Origin: JAAYUD01 sp963676865
GTDB lineage: Bacteria; Bacteroidota; Bacteroidia; Bacteroidales; Bacteroidaceae
Assembly: GCA_963676865.2 (NCBI GenBank)
Contig: CAXXSS010000001.1
Span: 3,286,001-3,350,000 of the forward strand
Reading direction: 5' to 3'
Length of the DNA: 64,000 bases
Below, piece by piece: positions 52,065 through 61,465 of the stretch. Both the position numbers and the translations under genes were made by a program. Each line of letters starts with the position of its first letter. Positions within the stretch are counted from its first letter, which is position 1. The notes under the pieces are model-generated. The model was not told where the DNA came from and ran no database searches. It saw nothing but the letters and a program-made list of their open reading frames with translations.

Positions 52065-53045
52065 TTAACCAAATGATCTCATAGTAGAAATATCTGTCTC
52101 TTCATTAATACTTCGTACAATCCCAAAATAGCCAGGGAATAACCGTGAAGCGTTGTATCCTATTCTATTCAAATAAATACTTAATTTTTGACATCCTTCT
52201 ATTGTTAGTGGGATGTATATTTTATATAAGACTGTTTTTTCTATTTTTATTTTTTTTGAAGTAATATAATTAGTAATTAATTTATCCAAAGGTGTTCTAC
52301 TCACTGATTTAATACTACCATTTTGAACCTGACTATTTAGAGGATTATGTATTTGCCATAGAGTAAATGCACCTTTTTGAGCACATAAATTTGGATTACC
52401 ATTATATTTTGGAATACGTATTTTAAGTCCTTCGGAATCATATTCATTGTCATCTCTAAATGGATTTTCATAAGTATCAAGTACCCATATTACTATGTTA
52501 TCAGAAGAATTTTCCATAAAGCCTTGTTTTGATATTATCAGACCAGAAACAGCAAAATATAAAGCGACATAAAAGTCCTGACTCCAATCAAGCAATCTAG
52601 TTGGCATTCCATAGTGTTGAGCTAATCCTGCCAGTTCTATAAGACTCAATGGAAGCCAATAGTTATAATTAATTTTTGATAATTCATGTTTTATAAATTT
52701 CTGTTGTAATAAATTAGATCTGAAATTATCTATTTCAGGAATATACAATCCATTGATATCACTTTCTTGAAAAAACGCATAGAGGTAAGCAAATTCTGAT
52801 TCGATTTGAGCTAGCTCTGATGTGTTCTCATCATCAAAACCTTTTATATAGCAATTGATCGCTTTCCACATTTTCTGTTTATTCTCTTCGCGTAAAGCAC
52901 TTGGTATAAGTTTGAATTTATCCGATGCTTCACCTCTGAAAATGAAATTGCCATTTCGTATAAAGTAATATATTCCATTATATGAAAATTTATTAATAAA
53001 ATCGTCAACATCTACACAATGAATTTCTTCTATAATTTTAGCCAT
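52065..53045 (-). CDS. FRG domain protein
   Basis: 326 aa. NFIFRGEASDKFKLIPSALR contains the name-giving F-R-G motif, and GLAQHYGMPTRLLDWSQDFY with VALYFAVSG is the conserved second block. FRG proteins are found in phage-defence islands and are thought to be enzymatic, possibly ADP-ribosyltransferase-like, but this is not shown here. No signal peptide. Confidence 0.85.
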   Translation of the reverse strand: MAKIIEEIHCVDVDDFINKFSYNGIYYFIRNGNFIFRGEASDKFKLIPSALREENKQKMWKAINCYIKGFDDENTSELAQIESEFAYLYAFFQESDINGLYIPEIDNFRSNLLQQKFIKHELSKINYNYWLPLSLIELAGLAQHYGMPTRLLDWSQDFYVALYFAVSGLIISKQGFMENSSDNIVIWVLDTYENPFRDDNEYDSEGLKIRIPKYNGNPNLCAQKGAFTLWQIHNPLNSQVQNGSIKSVSRTPLDKLITNYITSKKIKIEKTVLYKIYIPLTIEGCQKLSIYLNRIGYNASRLFPGYFGIVRSINEETDISTMRSFG

Positions 53046-53233
53046 AACAAGTTGTATTTATTGTTACAAAAATAAATATAATTTAATTTCTTCAGAAATT
53101 AATAGTAATAAAAACTTAGTTGTTAACAATATTTTATTTTTCAGATATAACCCGAAAAACGAAATGGCCGCGGGGGTACTCCCATCCTTTGTACCTCCAT
53201 CTCCACTCGTCGTGGTAATGAGACATTATGCAA

Positions 53234-53270
53234 AGCGGAAACGACTATAATTGTCGCTTCCGCTATTTTT
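53234..53270 (-). terminator. Hairpin between the FRG gene and the IS element
   Basis: AGCGGAA-ac-GAC pairs with GTC-g-CTTCCGCT around TATAATT and is followed on the plus strand by ATTTTTATTATTATT. Bases 53150-53233 contain a GC-rich stretch of unknown origin. Confidence 0.6.
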
Positions 53271-53320
53271 ATTATTATTATTCAAACATTATTTTTTTCA
53301 ATTCAAAACGATAATACTTA

Positions 53321-54209
53321 GAAACTGTTTTGAATTTATTGAATAAGTTTTTTAAGCATGATTTGACAGCATGTTATTTGTAGCATCGCTTCAGCTGATT
53401 TGGTTTTATATTCATAATCTGTTGTCATCCTTCTGTAGTTTTCAATCCACGAAAACGTCCGTTCTACAATCCATCTGAGTGGAAGTACTTGAAACTTCTT
53501 CGATGATTCATCAGGGCGAAGTACCACAGATAATTCCCATCCCAAATCTTTCACTGCATCGGCTAACTTTCCTCTATATCCGCCGTCTGCTATGATTTTC
53601 TTCAACCTTGGGAATATATATCGAAGTTGTTTTATCGGCTCAATAGCTCCGACACTGTCATGGATATTGGCTGCATGCACTTTGGTTGCCATTGGCAATC
53701 CCAAAGTGTCAACAATAATATGTTCTTTTCGACCTTTGACTTTCTTGCCCCCATCAATACCATATTCGCTGCTGTCTATATGATGGGACGTTCTTACACT
53801 TCTGGAATCTATGAGTCCAACACTGGGACTGATAGGCTTACCAACAGCTTTTCGGACTGATTCTCGAAGATGATGCATCAATTCTTCAAAGGTCCCTTCT
53901 AACTTCCACTTACGGAAATAGAAGTAGACTGTTTGCCAAGGACCGAATTCTTGGGGAAGCATTCGCCATTGGCAGCCGGTCTTGGTTATGTACATCATAG
54001 CGTTTATCATTTCGCGTAAAGGATGTTTTCGTTTTCTTTTTTTGGTTTCTACTATATTTTTTATAACTTGCCACTGTTTATCAGTCAGGTTGGTTGGATA
54101 TCTACTCATAACTTATGTCTTGGTAACCATAAAGTTACGAAATAATATTTAACCAACAAACTGATATTCAATATATTATATCATATTTTTTATAATTCAA
54201 AACAGTCTC
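53321..54209 (-). mobile_element. IS5-family insertion sequence, complete
   Basis: About 889 bp with terminal inverted repeats GAAACTGTTTTGAATT / GAGACTGTTTTGAATT and a 3-bp target duplication TTA (53318-53320 and 54210-54212). Size, repeats and TNA-type target fit the IS427/IS1031 side of the IS5 family. Confidence 0.88.
53336..54109 (-). CDS. IS5-family transposase
   Basis: 257 aa. N-terminal helix-turn-helix region (LTDKQWQVIKNIVETKKRKR), then the DDE core: Asp in LIDSRSVRTSHH, Asp in IIADGGYRGK, Glu in RWIVERTFSWIENYRRM with the YREK-like signature. A single uninterrupted frame, so the element should be active. It makes up nearly all of the element. Confidence 0.94.
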   Translation of the reverse strand: MSRYPTNLTDKQWQVIKNIVETKKRKRKHPLREMINAMMYITKTGCQWRMLPQEFGPWQTVYFYFRKWKLEGTFEELMHHLRESVRKAVGKPISPSVGLIDSRSVRTSHHIDSSEYGIDGGKKVKGRKEHIIVDTLGLPMATKVHAANIHDSVGAIEPIKQLRYIFPRLKKIIADGGYRGKLADAVKDLGWELSVVLRPDESSKKFQVLPLRWIVERTFSWIENYRRMTTDYEYKTKSAEAMLQITCCQIMLKKLIQ

Positions 54210-54329
54210 TTATTTAATTTCGATATATTTCAAGGATGTGCAGAGCTTAGAAATTCCTTCTGGCGCTAGGTGAGCATTGCAAGTACCGATAGAATATTGC
54301 AATATATTTTTTTATAAATCAATACTAAA

Positions 54330-54773
54330 CTAAACCGCGGATAAACTCTTTTGAAGGATTTTTTTGAATTCATCGACATTAAAAACTTTGCCATTTAATT
54401 TTTCGATTTTTTTTCTAAAACCTTTATCGTTAGTGATTAATACTAATCCTTTTTTCAGCGCCACTTCTCCTATTAATGCATCTTCTGTGTTTTTTATATT
54501 ACCCTTTTTTATTTCATCAAATGTCTTGCCATCTGAAAGTTTAGCCATTCCAAATCTTGATATATTAAAACAAAATGATTCAGTAGGAAGAATTTCAGGA
54601 TTAACCTCTTCTAATATTTGAATAAGTTTATCCTTCTTATTTTCATTAGTGCATTTATTCAATTCGTCTCTTTGAATGTGAGTTATGCAAATTTGTATGT
54701 TTTTTAATATATTAAGGTCTAATTTGCCAGAAAGAAGATCATCAAAAACGTTGGAATCGAAAATTACTTTCAT
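54330..54773 (-). CDS. PIN-domain ribonuclease-like protein
   Basis: 147 aa. MKVIFDSNVFDDLL carries the first PIN aspartate, NTEDALIGEVALKKG the middle acidic cluster, and VLITNDKGFRKKIEKLNG the last. PIN proteins cut RNA and are often toxins with a small antitoxin alongside. No antitoxin gene is visible directly upstream; a degraded start (54965) lies there. Confidence 0.82.
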   Translation of the reverse strand: MKVIFDSNVFDDLLSGKLDLNILKNIQICITHIQRDELNKCTNENKKDKLIQILEEVNPEILPTESFCFNISRFGMAKLSDGKTFDEIKKGNIKNTEDALIGEVALKKGLVLITNDKGFRKKIEKLNGKVFNVDEFKKILQKSLSAV

Positions 54774-55244
54774 AGTTATGAATCTAAGTTACATGTAAAT
54801 TAATCTAATTTTACAAATTTATTGCAATTTATTTTGATTTCATCTTTTATTATCATAATAAACGTTATTCTTAATTTCCAATTAAAGAGTATATTTTAAT
54901 TTCTATTATATTTTATTCTGTCGCTGACGCATTATATCTTTGTAAATTAAAGGATATTTTAATTATGAAAAGATTAGACAGAAGCAAGCTGATATAGCAA
55001 TAAATAGAGTTCTTGATTACGTGAACAATCCAAACAAATACGAGAATATATAGACATGAGAGTTAATATAATGATGATGAAAGAATAGAGGCATAGACTT
55101 GATCTTGTATTGGCGAGTCAATGAGAAGGTCACCGATATTCAATTATGTTAGAAATATAAAGACAGGATGATTCTTGATAATTAAATATAACATAGATCC
55201 TTCTATTTCGGTTTATTCTATATATATTTATGATTCTTTTTAGT
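54774..55244. other. 470-bp gap with a good promoter and a decayed frame
   Basis: TATATCTTTG near 54932 is a good -7 box, followed after about 25 bp by ATG AAA AGA TTA GAC that stops after ten codons. Short open pieces follow in changing frames up to 55160. This looks like a decayed small gene, perhaps the missing partner of the PIN gene, but nothing is recognisable. Confidence 0.3.
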
Positions 55245-57011
55245 TTAAAAGTACATACGAGTCTCTTTTATATATTTATCCACGCGTTCTTTAATTTCAT
55301 TATAATTTTGGTAAGAACCTTCAAACATTCCCTGTTTAAATATATTGCTTTTATCTTTTTCTATTTCAATTTGCTGGAAAAAGGAATTAAAAGAATTAAG
55401 TCCACTATTGTACCTCATAAATCTCCATACGTATTCTCCAGAGGGAACAAAATCTTCAAGGTAGTGGTGACTAGCCTCTACTATATAATTATAATAGAGG
55501 GCCAGCATATATTCAAAAATACAAAAAATATAGGTATATTCTTCTTCTTCAATATTACAAAAATATAGCTTTATATTTTCATTTAACTTGCTACTTAACG
55601 GTGTTTTTTGTTTTCTTTCCAAAAACTGGTTTAGTAAATCATTGTCTATTAAGCAAGAGTTTATATTCTCAATTATATACTCTTTTTCCCCTAATGTATT
55701 AAATCCTTTGTTTTTTTTAATCCTAAAGATTTTATCGAGTAATGAGAATTTTTTGTAATACACACATGCAATTCCTATTACGTATAGTAACTCTAAACTT
55801 GGCAAATAATTCATATTAAAAGTATTTTTTTGTATAGATCTGCCAGTAGGAAATTTAGGAGTATTTGCAATTTTTTTGAGGCAATCAATTATTTGTTGTT
55901 CTTGTTCTTCTTTTGCCCACCTAATTGCAGTAATACACATAGAAACTAGTATTCCTAAATTGTTATTAGTTTCATTAACTACCTTTTTTAATAATTCTAC
56001 TGTTAAGTTTTCATTAGAATATTCTTTATTTTTAATCTTTTGACAAACTTCATTACATTCCGCTTCAAACAAATCATTATAAAGTATTATATTTTCTGGT
56101 TTAACAATATATTTTTTTATTCGCGCTATAGCAATCTCCTTATCTAAAGGGATATTTCCATCTATATGCTCTAGTGCTTCTATTTTCTCCGATAACTCAA
56201 AAAAGAATGAATCAGCATCCTTTATTTTTAATATTTTCCCCGTTCTATAATTTGCTAAATCCAACAAAGAGTCTTCACATTTTTTAATATATGTAAAATA
56301 ACCTCTATATCTTCTATTTTCTGCCCCTCGTATTATATCAATCAATCCTATATCCCATGTCGCAGACCATCCACATGTAATTAATCCAAATTCATTTATA
56401 ATACGTTTTATGTAATCGTTCAGATTAGAAGAATAATCATTTAACTCCTGCTCTGTGTTTTTGAAACGACAATCTAAGTAATCGCCATTAATTTTTACTA
56501 ATGTAAATGGAGCGTGTACTAGAGGGATAGCTCCATTAATATCATTTTCATTTCGTATTACTTGCGGAGTAATACCTATTTCATCTAAAGCCTTTTCTAG
56601 TAGTCTATCAAAATTAGTAGTAATAACAACATTAATATATCCATTTTTTATTAGTTTTGCAATAGCCCTATGAGCTTTAGATGGTTCTTTCAGATGATTC
56701 AGACGCTCTTCATCATTGGGCTCAAAGTATGGGCGTAGCAAATTAACTCGCTCTGTTGATGTTGGAACTATATACGATAAAATAGAAGAATAATTAGGCT
56801 CTTCTTTGTATTTCTTTCTGAACCATTCTTCAGGATCTTGAGGTTCCTTATTTTCTGTAATATTAGCTAATTTTTTTATCAGATCAACTACAAGACTCCA
56901 CCCCGAGGGAATACCTGAAGAACATGAGATTCCTGATCCTAACAATAAAGCATATATTCCTTTATTATAATAGATTGAAAATGCTAATGATGTTAATATA
57001 TCTTCTTCCAT
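55245..57011 (-). CDS. SIR2-domain protein
   Basis: 588 aa. The NAD-binding start ALLLGSGISCSSGIPSGWSL (about 21-40) and the VVITTNFDRLL block (about 133) are SIR2 hallmarks. The C-terminal 300 residues are helical with Tyr/Asn-rich stretches, probably a sensor. In defence systems SIR2 proteins deplete NAD upon infection; whether this one does is not shown. It ends an operon with the ImmA-type gene (97 bp upstream) and an unknown gene. Strongly AT-rich, unlike the phage. Confidence 0.87.
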   Translation of the reverse strand: MEEDILTSLAFSIYYNKGIYALLLGSGISCSSGIPSGWSLVVDLIKKLANITENKEPQDPEEWFRKKYKEEPNYSSILSYIVPTSTERVNLLRPYFEPNDEERLNHLKEPSKAHRAIAKLIKNGYINVVITTNFDRLLEKALDEIGITPQVIRNENDINGAIPLVHAPFTLVKINGDYLDCRFKNTEQELNDYSSNLNDYIKRIINEFGLITCGWSATWDIGLIDIIRGAENRRYRGYFTYIKKCEDSLLDLANYRTGKILKIKDADSFFFELSEKIEALEHIDGNIPLDKEIAIARIKKYIVKPENIILYNDLFEAECNEVCQKIKNKEYSNENLTVELLKKVVNETNNNLGILVSMCITAIRWAKEEQEQQIIDCLKKIANTPKFPTGRSIQKNTFNMNYLPSLELLYVIGIACVYYKKFSLLDKIFRIKKNKGFNTLGEKEYIIENINSCLIDNDLLNQFLERKQKTPLSSKLNENIKLYFCNIEEEEYTYIFCIFEYMLALYYNYIVEASHHYLEDFVPSGEYVWRFMRYNSGLNSFNSFFQQIEIEKDKSNIFKQGMFEGSYQNYNEIKERVDKYIKETRMYF

Positions 57012-57108
57012 AATTTTTATAAATAACCTCTTTAATTATTAGTTTCTTTTACCTGAAATTTTTCATATAATTGAAAATAAGGCTATTCCATTTAGCAAAA
57101 AACACTAC

Positions 57109-58176
57109 TCATTTTTTTACTAACCCTGTATTTATATTGAAAATTTTACTTTTTGGAGTAAACCACTTATTGTAATCAGATTCATTTATTTTCATTATAC
57201 TCATCAGTTCTTTGTCTGAATATCCTAAATCTTTTTTATAAAGATTTAAGGTTTCATCCCAAATTGTAGGGCTCTCTATGGGCAAAGTAATAGGTTCGTC
57301 TTTTGTATAACCGTATTTTGAAAAATAAATTTGAAAATTTCTATATTCTGCATAACTAATAACGCCTAGATTATAAGATTTTCTTATTAGTGACTTCATT
57401 GAAACTCTCCACCTTCGTTTAAGTAGAGAAAGAGTGGAAATATTAAGATTTAAAAGCATGGGTTTTATTTCATCCTTTGGAGTAAGAAATTCCGATGCAA
57501 ATTCATCCGCTTCTCTTTCTGCATCGTCCGATGAACGTGGTGGTTTATTAAGATGCATAACCAAATGGCCTAATTCGTGTGCCATAGAAAAACGTATCCT
57601 ATCGTTAGGCATCTGACTATTTATAAACATAATTTTTCTATTGGTATCTGAAATAGTAGTTAATCCATCTATCTTACTCGTCCCAAAATCAAAACGTATT
57701 ATGATTATACCATTATTTTCGAGAAGTGTTGCTAAATTGGGAACAGGCCCTCTGAATATTTTTAATTCATATCTAATTTTATGTGCGATATCCATAGCAG
57801 ATATCTCATTATCAGTGCAGTAACTATTTAAAGAATATTCGGGTAATTCTACTTGAGACATCATATTGTCTACTATCATCTTATATATTCTTACTTTAGC
57901 TATAAAGGAATCAATAATCTTATCTGAAATAGTTATTTTTTTACGATAATATAAATGTCCTATAGGTGAAGAGATCTCGGAACATTCAAAAAAATTTAGG
58001 GGCAAATCATAGAAATCACTTAATTCTTTCATTGTTTCTGCAGGAAGCCCCTGAATACCATGTTCTGCCTTAGAAAGAGAAGCTTGGGAAACATTAACTT
58101 TCTCTGCAACCTCCTTTTGCGTGAGTTGTCTTAACTGCCGAGCCGTTAACAACAACTCGAAATTAAACTTTCTCAT
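57109..58176 (-). CDS. XRE-HTH and ImmA/IrrE metallopeptidase fusion
   Basis: 355 aa. N-terminal XRE helix-turn-helix LTQKEVAEKVNVSQASLSKA (about 18-37) and a zinc peptidase motif AHELGHLVMHL (HExxH) with EREADEFASEFL as third ligand region. Such fusions cleave or control regulators of mobile elements, stress or defence genes. The first gene of the operon overlaps it by 4 bp, so the two proteins are made together; the SIR2 gene follows. Confidence 0.9.
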   Translation of the reverse strand: MRKFNFELLLTARQLRQLTQKEVAEKVNVSQASLSKAEHGIQGLPAETMKELSDFYDLPLNFFECSEISSPIGHLYYRKKITISDKIIDSFIAKVRIYKMIVDNMMSQVELPEYSLNSYCTDNEISAMDIAHKIRYELKIFRGPVPNLATLLENNGIIIIRFDFGTSKIDGLTTISDTNRKIMFINSQMPNDRIRFSMAHELGHLVMHLNKPPRSSDDAEREADEFASEFLTPKDEIKPMLLNLNISTLSLLKRRWRVSMKSLIRKSYNLGVISYAEYRNFQIYFSKYGYTKDEPITLPIESPTIWDETLNLYKKDLGYSDKELMSIMKINESDYNKWFTPKSKIFNINTGLVKK

Positions 58177-58775
58177 ACTGTTTCACTATTTTTAGCAACA
58201 ATTTTCAATTTTGGTTTTTTCACTTCAGCAATTTCATTATCATTATCAATAGGAATATAGACCTCTTCATCTAGAGGAATATAATATGAATACAAAGAAT
58301 ATTTTCCAATAATATACTGTAAAGAAACGGATTTGACTTCATTTCTCATTTCTCCTAAACTATATGCTATAGTAATAATATGGTAATCAGCATCTTGATT
58401 ATTAATTATATTACATGACTTTGTATCATTCTGTGAACTTCCTTCCAGTTTAATAATAAAAATGTAATCTTTATATTTAAAGAACAAACGTTCATTCCCT
58501 GATTGATTTGGAGCAAACTCTAAATGTTCATCGGGCATATAAAGCATTGATAACTGCTGAATTGAATTATATACAGCTTCATGCATATAATCAGATTGCA
58601 ATCTAAATGACATCTCTCCATCTGAAAAATTATCTTGTGTTTTTTTGAAGCCGCCAAGTACTCCTAATTTAGCCACAGTTATCACCCCTGTACCTTTTAT
58701 ATCAGACCAAAATTTGTTACGATCAAAATCACCTTTAGTCGGAAATAAAGATTTCATAAAGTATTCATTTCTCAT
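58173..58775 (-). CDS. Unknown protein heading the SIR2 operon
   Basis: 200 aa (MRNEYFMKSLFPTKGDFDRN) with FKYKDYIFIIKLEGSSQNDT and LGEMRNEVKSVSLQYIIGKY. No membrane or signal segment. It overlaps the HTH-peptidase gene by 4 bp. It could be the regulator's substrate or an antitoxin-like partner; I do not recognise a family. Confidence 0.68.
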   Translation of the reverse strand: MRNEYFMKSLFPTKGDFDRNKFWSDIKGTGVITVAKLGVLGGFKKTQDNFSDGEMSFRLQSDYMHEAVYNSIQQLSMLYMPDEHLEFAPNQSGNERLFFKYKDYIFIIKLEGSSQNDTKSCNIINNQDADYHIITIAYSLGEMRNEVKSVSLQYIIGKYSLYSYYIPLDEEVYIPIDNDNEIAEVKKPKLKIVAKNSETV

Positions 58776-58798
58776 AATTATATTATGTTTTAGTTATG

Positions 58799-58859
58799 GC
58801 AACAAATATAATAAAAATATTCCAATAAGTAGCAACAAATATAATAAAAATATTCCAAT
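58799..58859 (-). promoter_or_regulatory. Tandem promoter/operator repeats of the SIR2 operon
   Basis: Two exact copies of a 28-bp sequence (58799-58826 and 58832-58859), 33 bp apart. On the minus strand each contains TATATTTG, a perfect -7 box. Two stacked promoters or regulator sites just upstream of the first gene. Confidence 0.65.
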
Positions 58860-59065
58860 TATTTTATAATATATTGTATATTAGGTATATAATAAAATAG
58901 AATGGATATGTTTTAAAAGCTATTAGCACAAAATAATAGGAGAAGGTTTAGTGTAAATTCGGCGACCACTTTTACGTTAAACTTTATTATTTTATCATTC
59001 GACATATACATAATAAAATTTGAATAGCTTTTTTTTATAAAAAATATCACATTATCATAAGCTTT

Positions 59066-59353
59066 ATGGAAAATGAATTAATAACAAAAACTTTAAAAGT
59101 ATTTGAATACTACAATGTCCCATCGGGGATAGATTCTATTTATGGAAACTGGGCTGTTTCCAAAGAAGCCGATATTATAAATATTGAGTAATCTTATCCA
59201 ATTTATACCTACCAAATTAATGATTATACTTGGTTGGCTCACCTCACAGAAAAAACTTGGTTTAATTCAAAATGTGAAAACGATTTTATTAATGCTTTTA
59301 AACATGCCTGCGAAATGCTTAATATAGCGATAGAATTAAAGGACAATTTTTGA
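59066..59353 (+). pseudogene. Small gene broken by one in-frame stop codon
   Basis: ATG at 59066 opens MENELITKTLKVFEYYNVPS and runs 41 codons to TAA (59189-59191). The same frame continues SYPIYTYQINDYTWLAHLTE and beyond to a TGA at 59353, with protein-like composition throughout. Together it would be about 95 aa. The most economical reading is a single nonsense mutation. It might instead be two tiny genes or a sequencing error. Family not recognised. Confidence 0.65.
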
Positions 59354-59471
59354 TGATTGGAAAATGTGTTATAATGCCTAAAAATGGAAAATTACCCGCA
59401 TAACAAATTCTGTAATGCGGGCAAAATATCTAAAGAAAATTATTAGCACACACCTTCATCCGAATTTTTAG

Positions 59472-59702
59472 TCAAAAATCACCGTGATTTTCCATAATCC
59501 ATTCGGCTACTTTTTTCGTTAAAAGCACTATTCCTGCTGCTGCAATAACAATCCCTAATACAGCAAGAGCGGGTACTATATAAGGACTTATAAGAATTAC
59601 TACAGCATGAATACCAGATAGAATTGCAGCATGAATTCCAGCTTGTACTGGTGCCATAGTTAAAACACCCATTCCTAGTTTTTCAATCATCTCTTCGTTC
59701 AT
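59472..59702 (-). CDS. Small hydrophobic protein of the second prophage
   Basis: 76 aa with two hydrophobic stretches (GIHAAILSGIHAVVILIS and VLGIVIAAAGIVLLTKK), Gly/Ala-rich. It could be a small holin, antiholin or bacteriocin-like peptide. It is separated from the lysis genes by a 256-bp gap with a terminator, so it may have its own transcript. Confidence 0.6.
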   Translation of the reverse strand: MNEEMIEKLGMGVLTMAPVQAGIHAAILSGIHAVVILISPYIVPALAVLGIVIAAAGIVLLTKKVAEWIMENHGDF

Positions 59703-59899
59703 AATAATTTGATTTTATTGATTAATGATTATACTATTATTTTCATTAAAAAGAATCTAAGAACCAATTAAGCATGACAATATTAGAGATTTTCCCGAAA
59801 AGATACAAGTCTTTTTTTTCGATTTGCGATTATTATGCATCTATAAATGATTAGGTTGTCGAAATTCGTGATTAAATAGTGAAACTTTTTCTAAAGAAA

Positions 59900-59925
59900 A
59901 AAGGCGATCTTTTCTAACCGCCTTT
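59900..59925 (-). terminator. Terminator of the second prophage's lysis operon
   Basis: AAAGGCG (59900-59906) pairs with CGCCTTT (59919-59925) with A-rich flanks that read as a T-run on the minus strand, 34 bp past the stop of the spanin-like gene. Confidence 0.75.
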
Positions 59926-59958
59926 CTCAATCTGATATTATCTCTTCAACCTCTCGGT

Positions 59959-60378
59959 TTACTCTCTCACTTTATATTTCACTAACACATAAACTCCTGA
60001 TGAGAGAACCAACACAATCAATGCAATAATCGTTATTCTGCCGGTATTCATTTCTACCTTTTGCCACCGAGTGAGTTGCTTCTCTACAGGATAAGGGACA
60101 CGGATAGAATCCGTTTTATTAAAATAGACACTGTCCGTGCCAAAGATATACTTGTTCACGTACTTCGTTCGAAACTTATTCAAAAACACCGTGTCCCCTT
60201 TGACATACGAAGAAATCGAATCGTGCAAATAGATAGAATCGTGCTTTTGCACCAGCTTATCGATATACTTCGTTTCCGTCCGCACACTTTCAACCGGCAC
60301 ATACTTGACCGATCGGCATGAGGTCAACAACATCGTAAATAGGATGATGGTGTACATGTTCATTTGCTTTCGTCTCAT
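59959..60378 (-). CDS. Spanin candidate of the second prophage
   Basis: 139 aa. Lipobox LLTSC near the N-terminus, a coiled hydrophilic middle (YIDKLVQKHDSIYLHDSI) and a C-terminal transmembrane helix (ITIIALIVLVLSSGVYVLV). The same double-anchor layout as the protein at 22318, though the sequences differ. Predicted unimolecular spanin. Confidence 0.65.
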   Translation of the reverse strand: MRRKQMNMYTIILFTMLLTSCRSVKYVPVESVRTETKYIDKLVQKHDSIYLHDSISSYVKGDTVFLNKFRTKYVNKYIFGTDSVYFNKTDSIRVPYPVEKQLTRWQKVEMNTGRITIIALIVLVLSSGVYVLVKYKVRE

Positions 60379-60386
60379 ATCACTAA

Positions 60387-60599
60387 TTATTCGATGTTCT
60401 CTAATTTAATTCGTTCCCGCAAAATGCGACAATACATTTCCATCGCACCCAGTTGTTGACAAGCTAACTTTTGCCTTTGTCTATCCATCTTTTCGTATTC
60501 CGAATTTTCAAATATAAAATCTTCAAGTTTCTTAGCATTTTTCGCTAATTGGCTCTCTTCTTCAATTAATCGTTTTTGATAGTCTTTCATTTTAGTCAT
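60387..60599 (-). CDS. Small coiled phage protein (crAss001_48-like)
   Basis: 70 aa, helical: MKDYQKRLIEEESQLAKNAK, LEDFIFENSEYEKMDRQRQK and MEMYCRILRERI. The pattern resembles the short 'crAss001_48-related' phage proteins as I recall them; their role is unknown. It overlaps its upstream neighbour by 8 bp. Confidence 0.68.
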   Translation of the reverse strand: MTKMKDYQKRLIEEESQLAKNAKKLEDFIFENSEYEKMDRQRQKLACQQLGAMEMYCRILRERIKLENIE

Positions 60600-61005
60600 C
60601 TTTTAGAGTTATATATACATTCTCTTTCTTGTTAATCGCATTCTGAATCCGTTTATTCAGTTCATCAGACCACTTGCGTGAATTTGTCAGACCACCTATC
60701 ACGGTATTCTCGCCAACAAGGATACAACCTTCCGTATCTTCAGCTTTGTTGCCCGGATGAATGCGGATTGCTTCGAACTGCGGAACGCCGTTAAGGAGTG
60801 GCATTACTCGCTTGAACTTGGGCGAGTAAGTCATCGTTACCCGGTAAGTTCCGGCAGGGATGGCCGTCCTGCCAAAAACTTTGGATTCTTTTGTAAGGTC
60901 TCTGACTTTATCTTCAAGTGTGTTGCAGAAGTATTTTCCATCGATGGCCATTTTTCCGATGGCATACGTCTCTTTCTTCCAAAGCCTGTCAACCGTTATT
61001 ATCAT
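60592..61005 (-). CDS. DUF5675 family protein, likely lysis-related
   Basis: 137 aa. IGKMAIDGKYFCNTLEDKVR, AIPAGTYRVTMTYSPKFKR and IRIHPGNKAEDTEGCILVG are the DUF5675 signature; the H...GC region looks like a catalytic Cys/His site as in L,D-transpeptidase-like or amidase-like enzymes. Situated between holin and spanin genes, so probably the endolysin of this phage (inference). Confidence 0.78.
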   Translation of the reverse strand: MIITVDRLWKKETYAIGKMAIDGKYFCNTLEDKVRDLTKESKVFGRTAIPAGTYRVTMTYSPKFKRVMPLLNGVPQFEAIRIHPGNKAEDTEGCILVGENTVIGGLTNSRKWSDELNKRIQNAINKKENVYITLKDD

Positions 61006-61465
61006 TGCTCTTTTCCTCTTGTTGTTTGATGATATTGAAAATCTTATCGGCTTTGTCCTGACCGTATGCCGTTGCGATCGATTGCATCATGGCAATCGGA
61101 TCATGTGTGTCGGTACGTCCTTTGTGCATGTTCTCTCGGATGGATATAACTTCTATAATTGTTTCTGCCATGGCACAAAGGATACACATGACCGGAAAGT
61201 CAATAAAGAACGAGAGACAGCAATCGATAAGAAACATGAGGAAGAAATACATCATGTAATCTCTGTCCTTGCTTATCGTTTGCCGAAGTCCGAATGAGGT
61301 CGTTTGGAAATTGCCTAGTCTCTTGCTAGCTTTGATTCCTGTTATTAGATCAATAAAACTTGCAATATTGGGGATAAAAGCCAATACCGCAGCAACCAAG
61401 AGCCATGTCGCTATTTTTGAAGAATCTCCAGCTAGGAGATATGAGATAAATAACACATTCATCAT
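60989..61465 (-). CDS. Phage holin family protein (second prophage)
   Basis: 158 aa with three hydrophobic segments and SFIDLITGIKASKRLGNFQT, the same loop signature as the holin at 22884. The C-terminus is charged and ends in a lysine-rich stretch. It overlaps both neighbours (17 bp and 4 bp). Confidence 0.82.
   Translation of the reverse strand: MMNVLFISYLLAGDSSKIATWLLVAAVLAFIPNIASFIDLITGIKASKRLGNFQTTSFGLRQTISKDRDYMMYFFLMFLIDCCLSFFIDFPVMCILCAMAETIIEVISIRENMHKGRTDTHDPIAMMQSIATAYGQDKADKIFNIIKQQEEKSNDNNG

Noticed and set aside
53150..53220. GC-rich stretch ending CCTCCATCTCCAC that recalls the 3' end of tmRNA
   Set aside because: No T-loop consensus and no rest of a tmRNA. It also begins with CCCGAAAAACGAAATG, like the phage right end, but in the wrong orientation for the left end.
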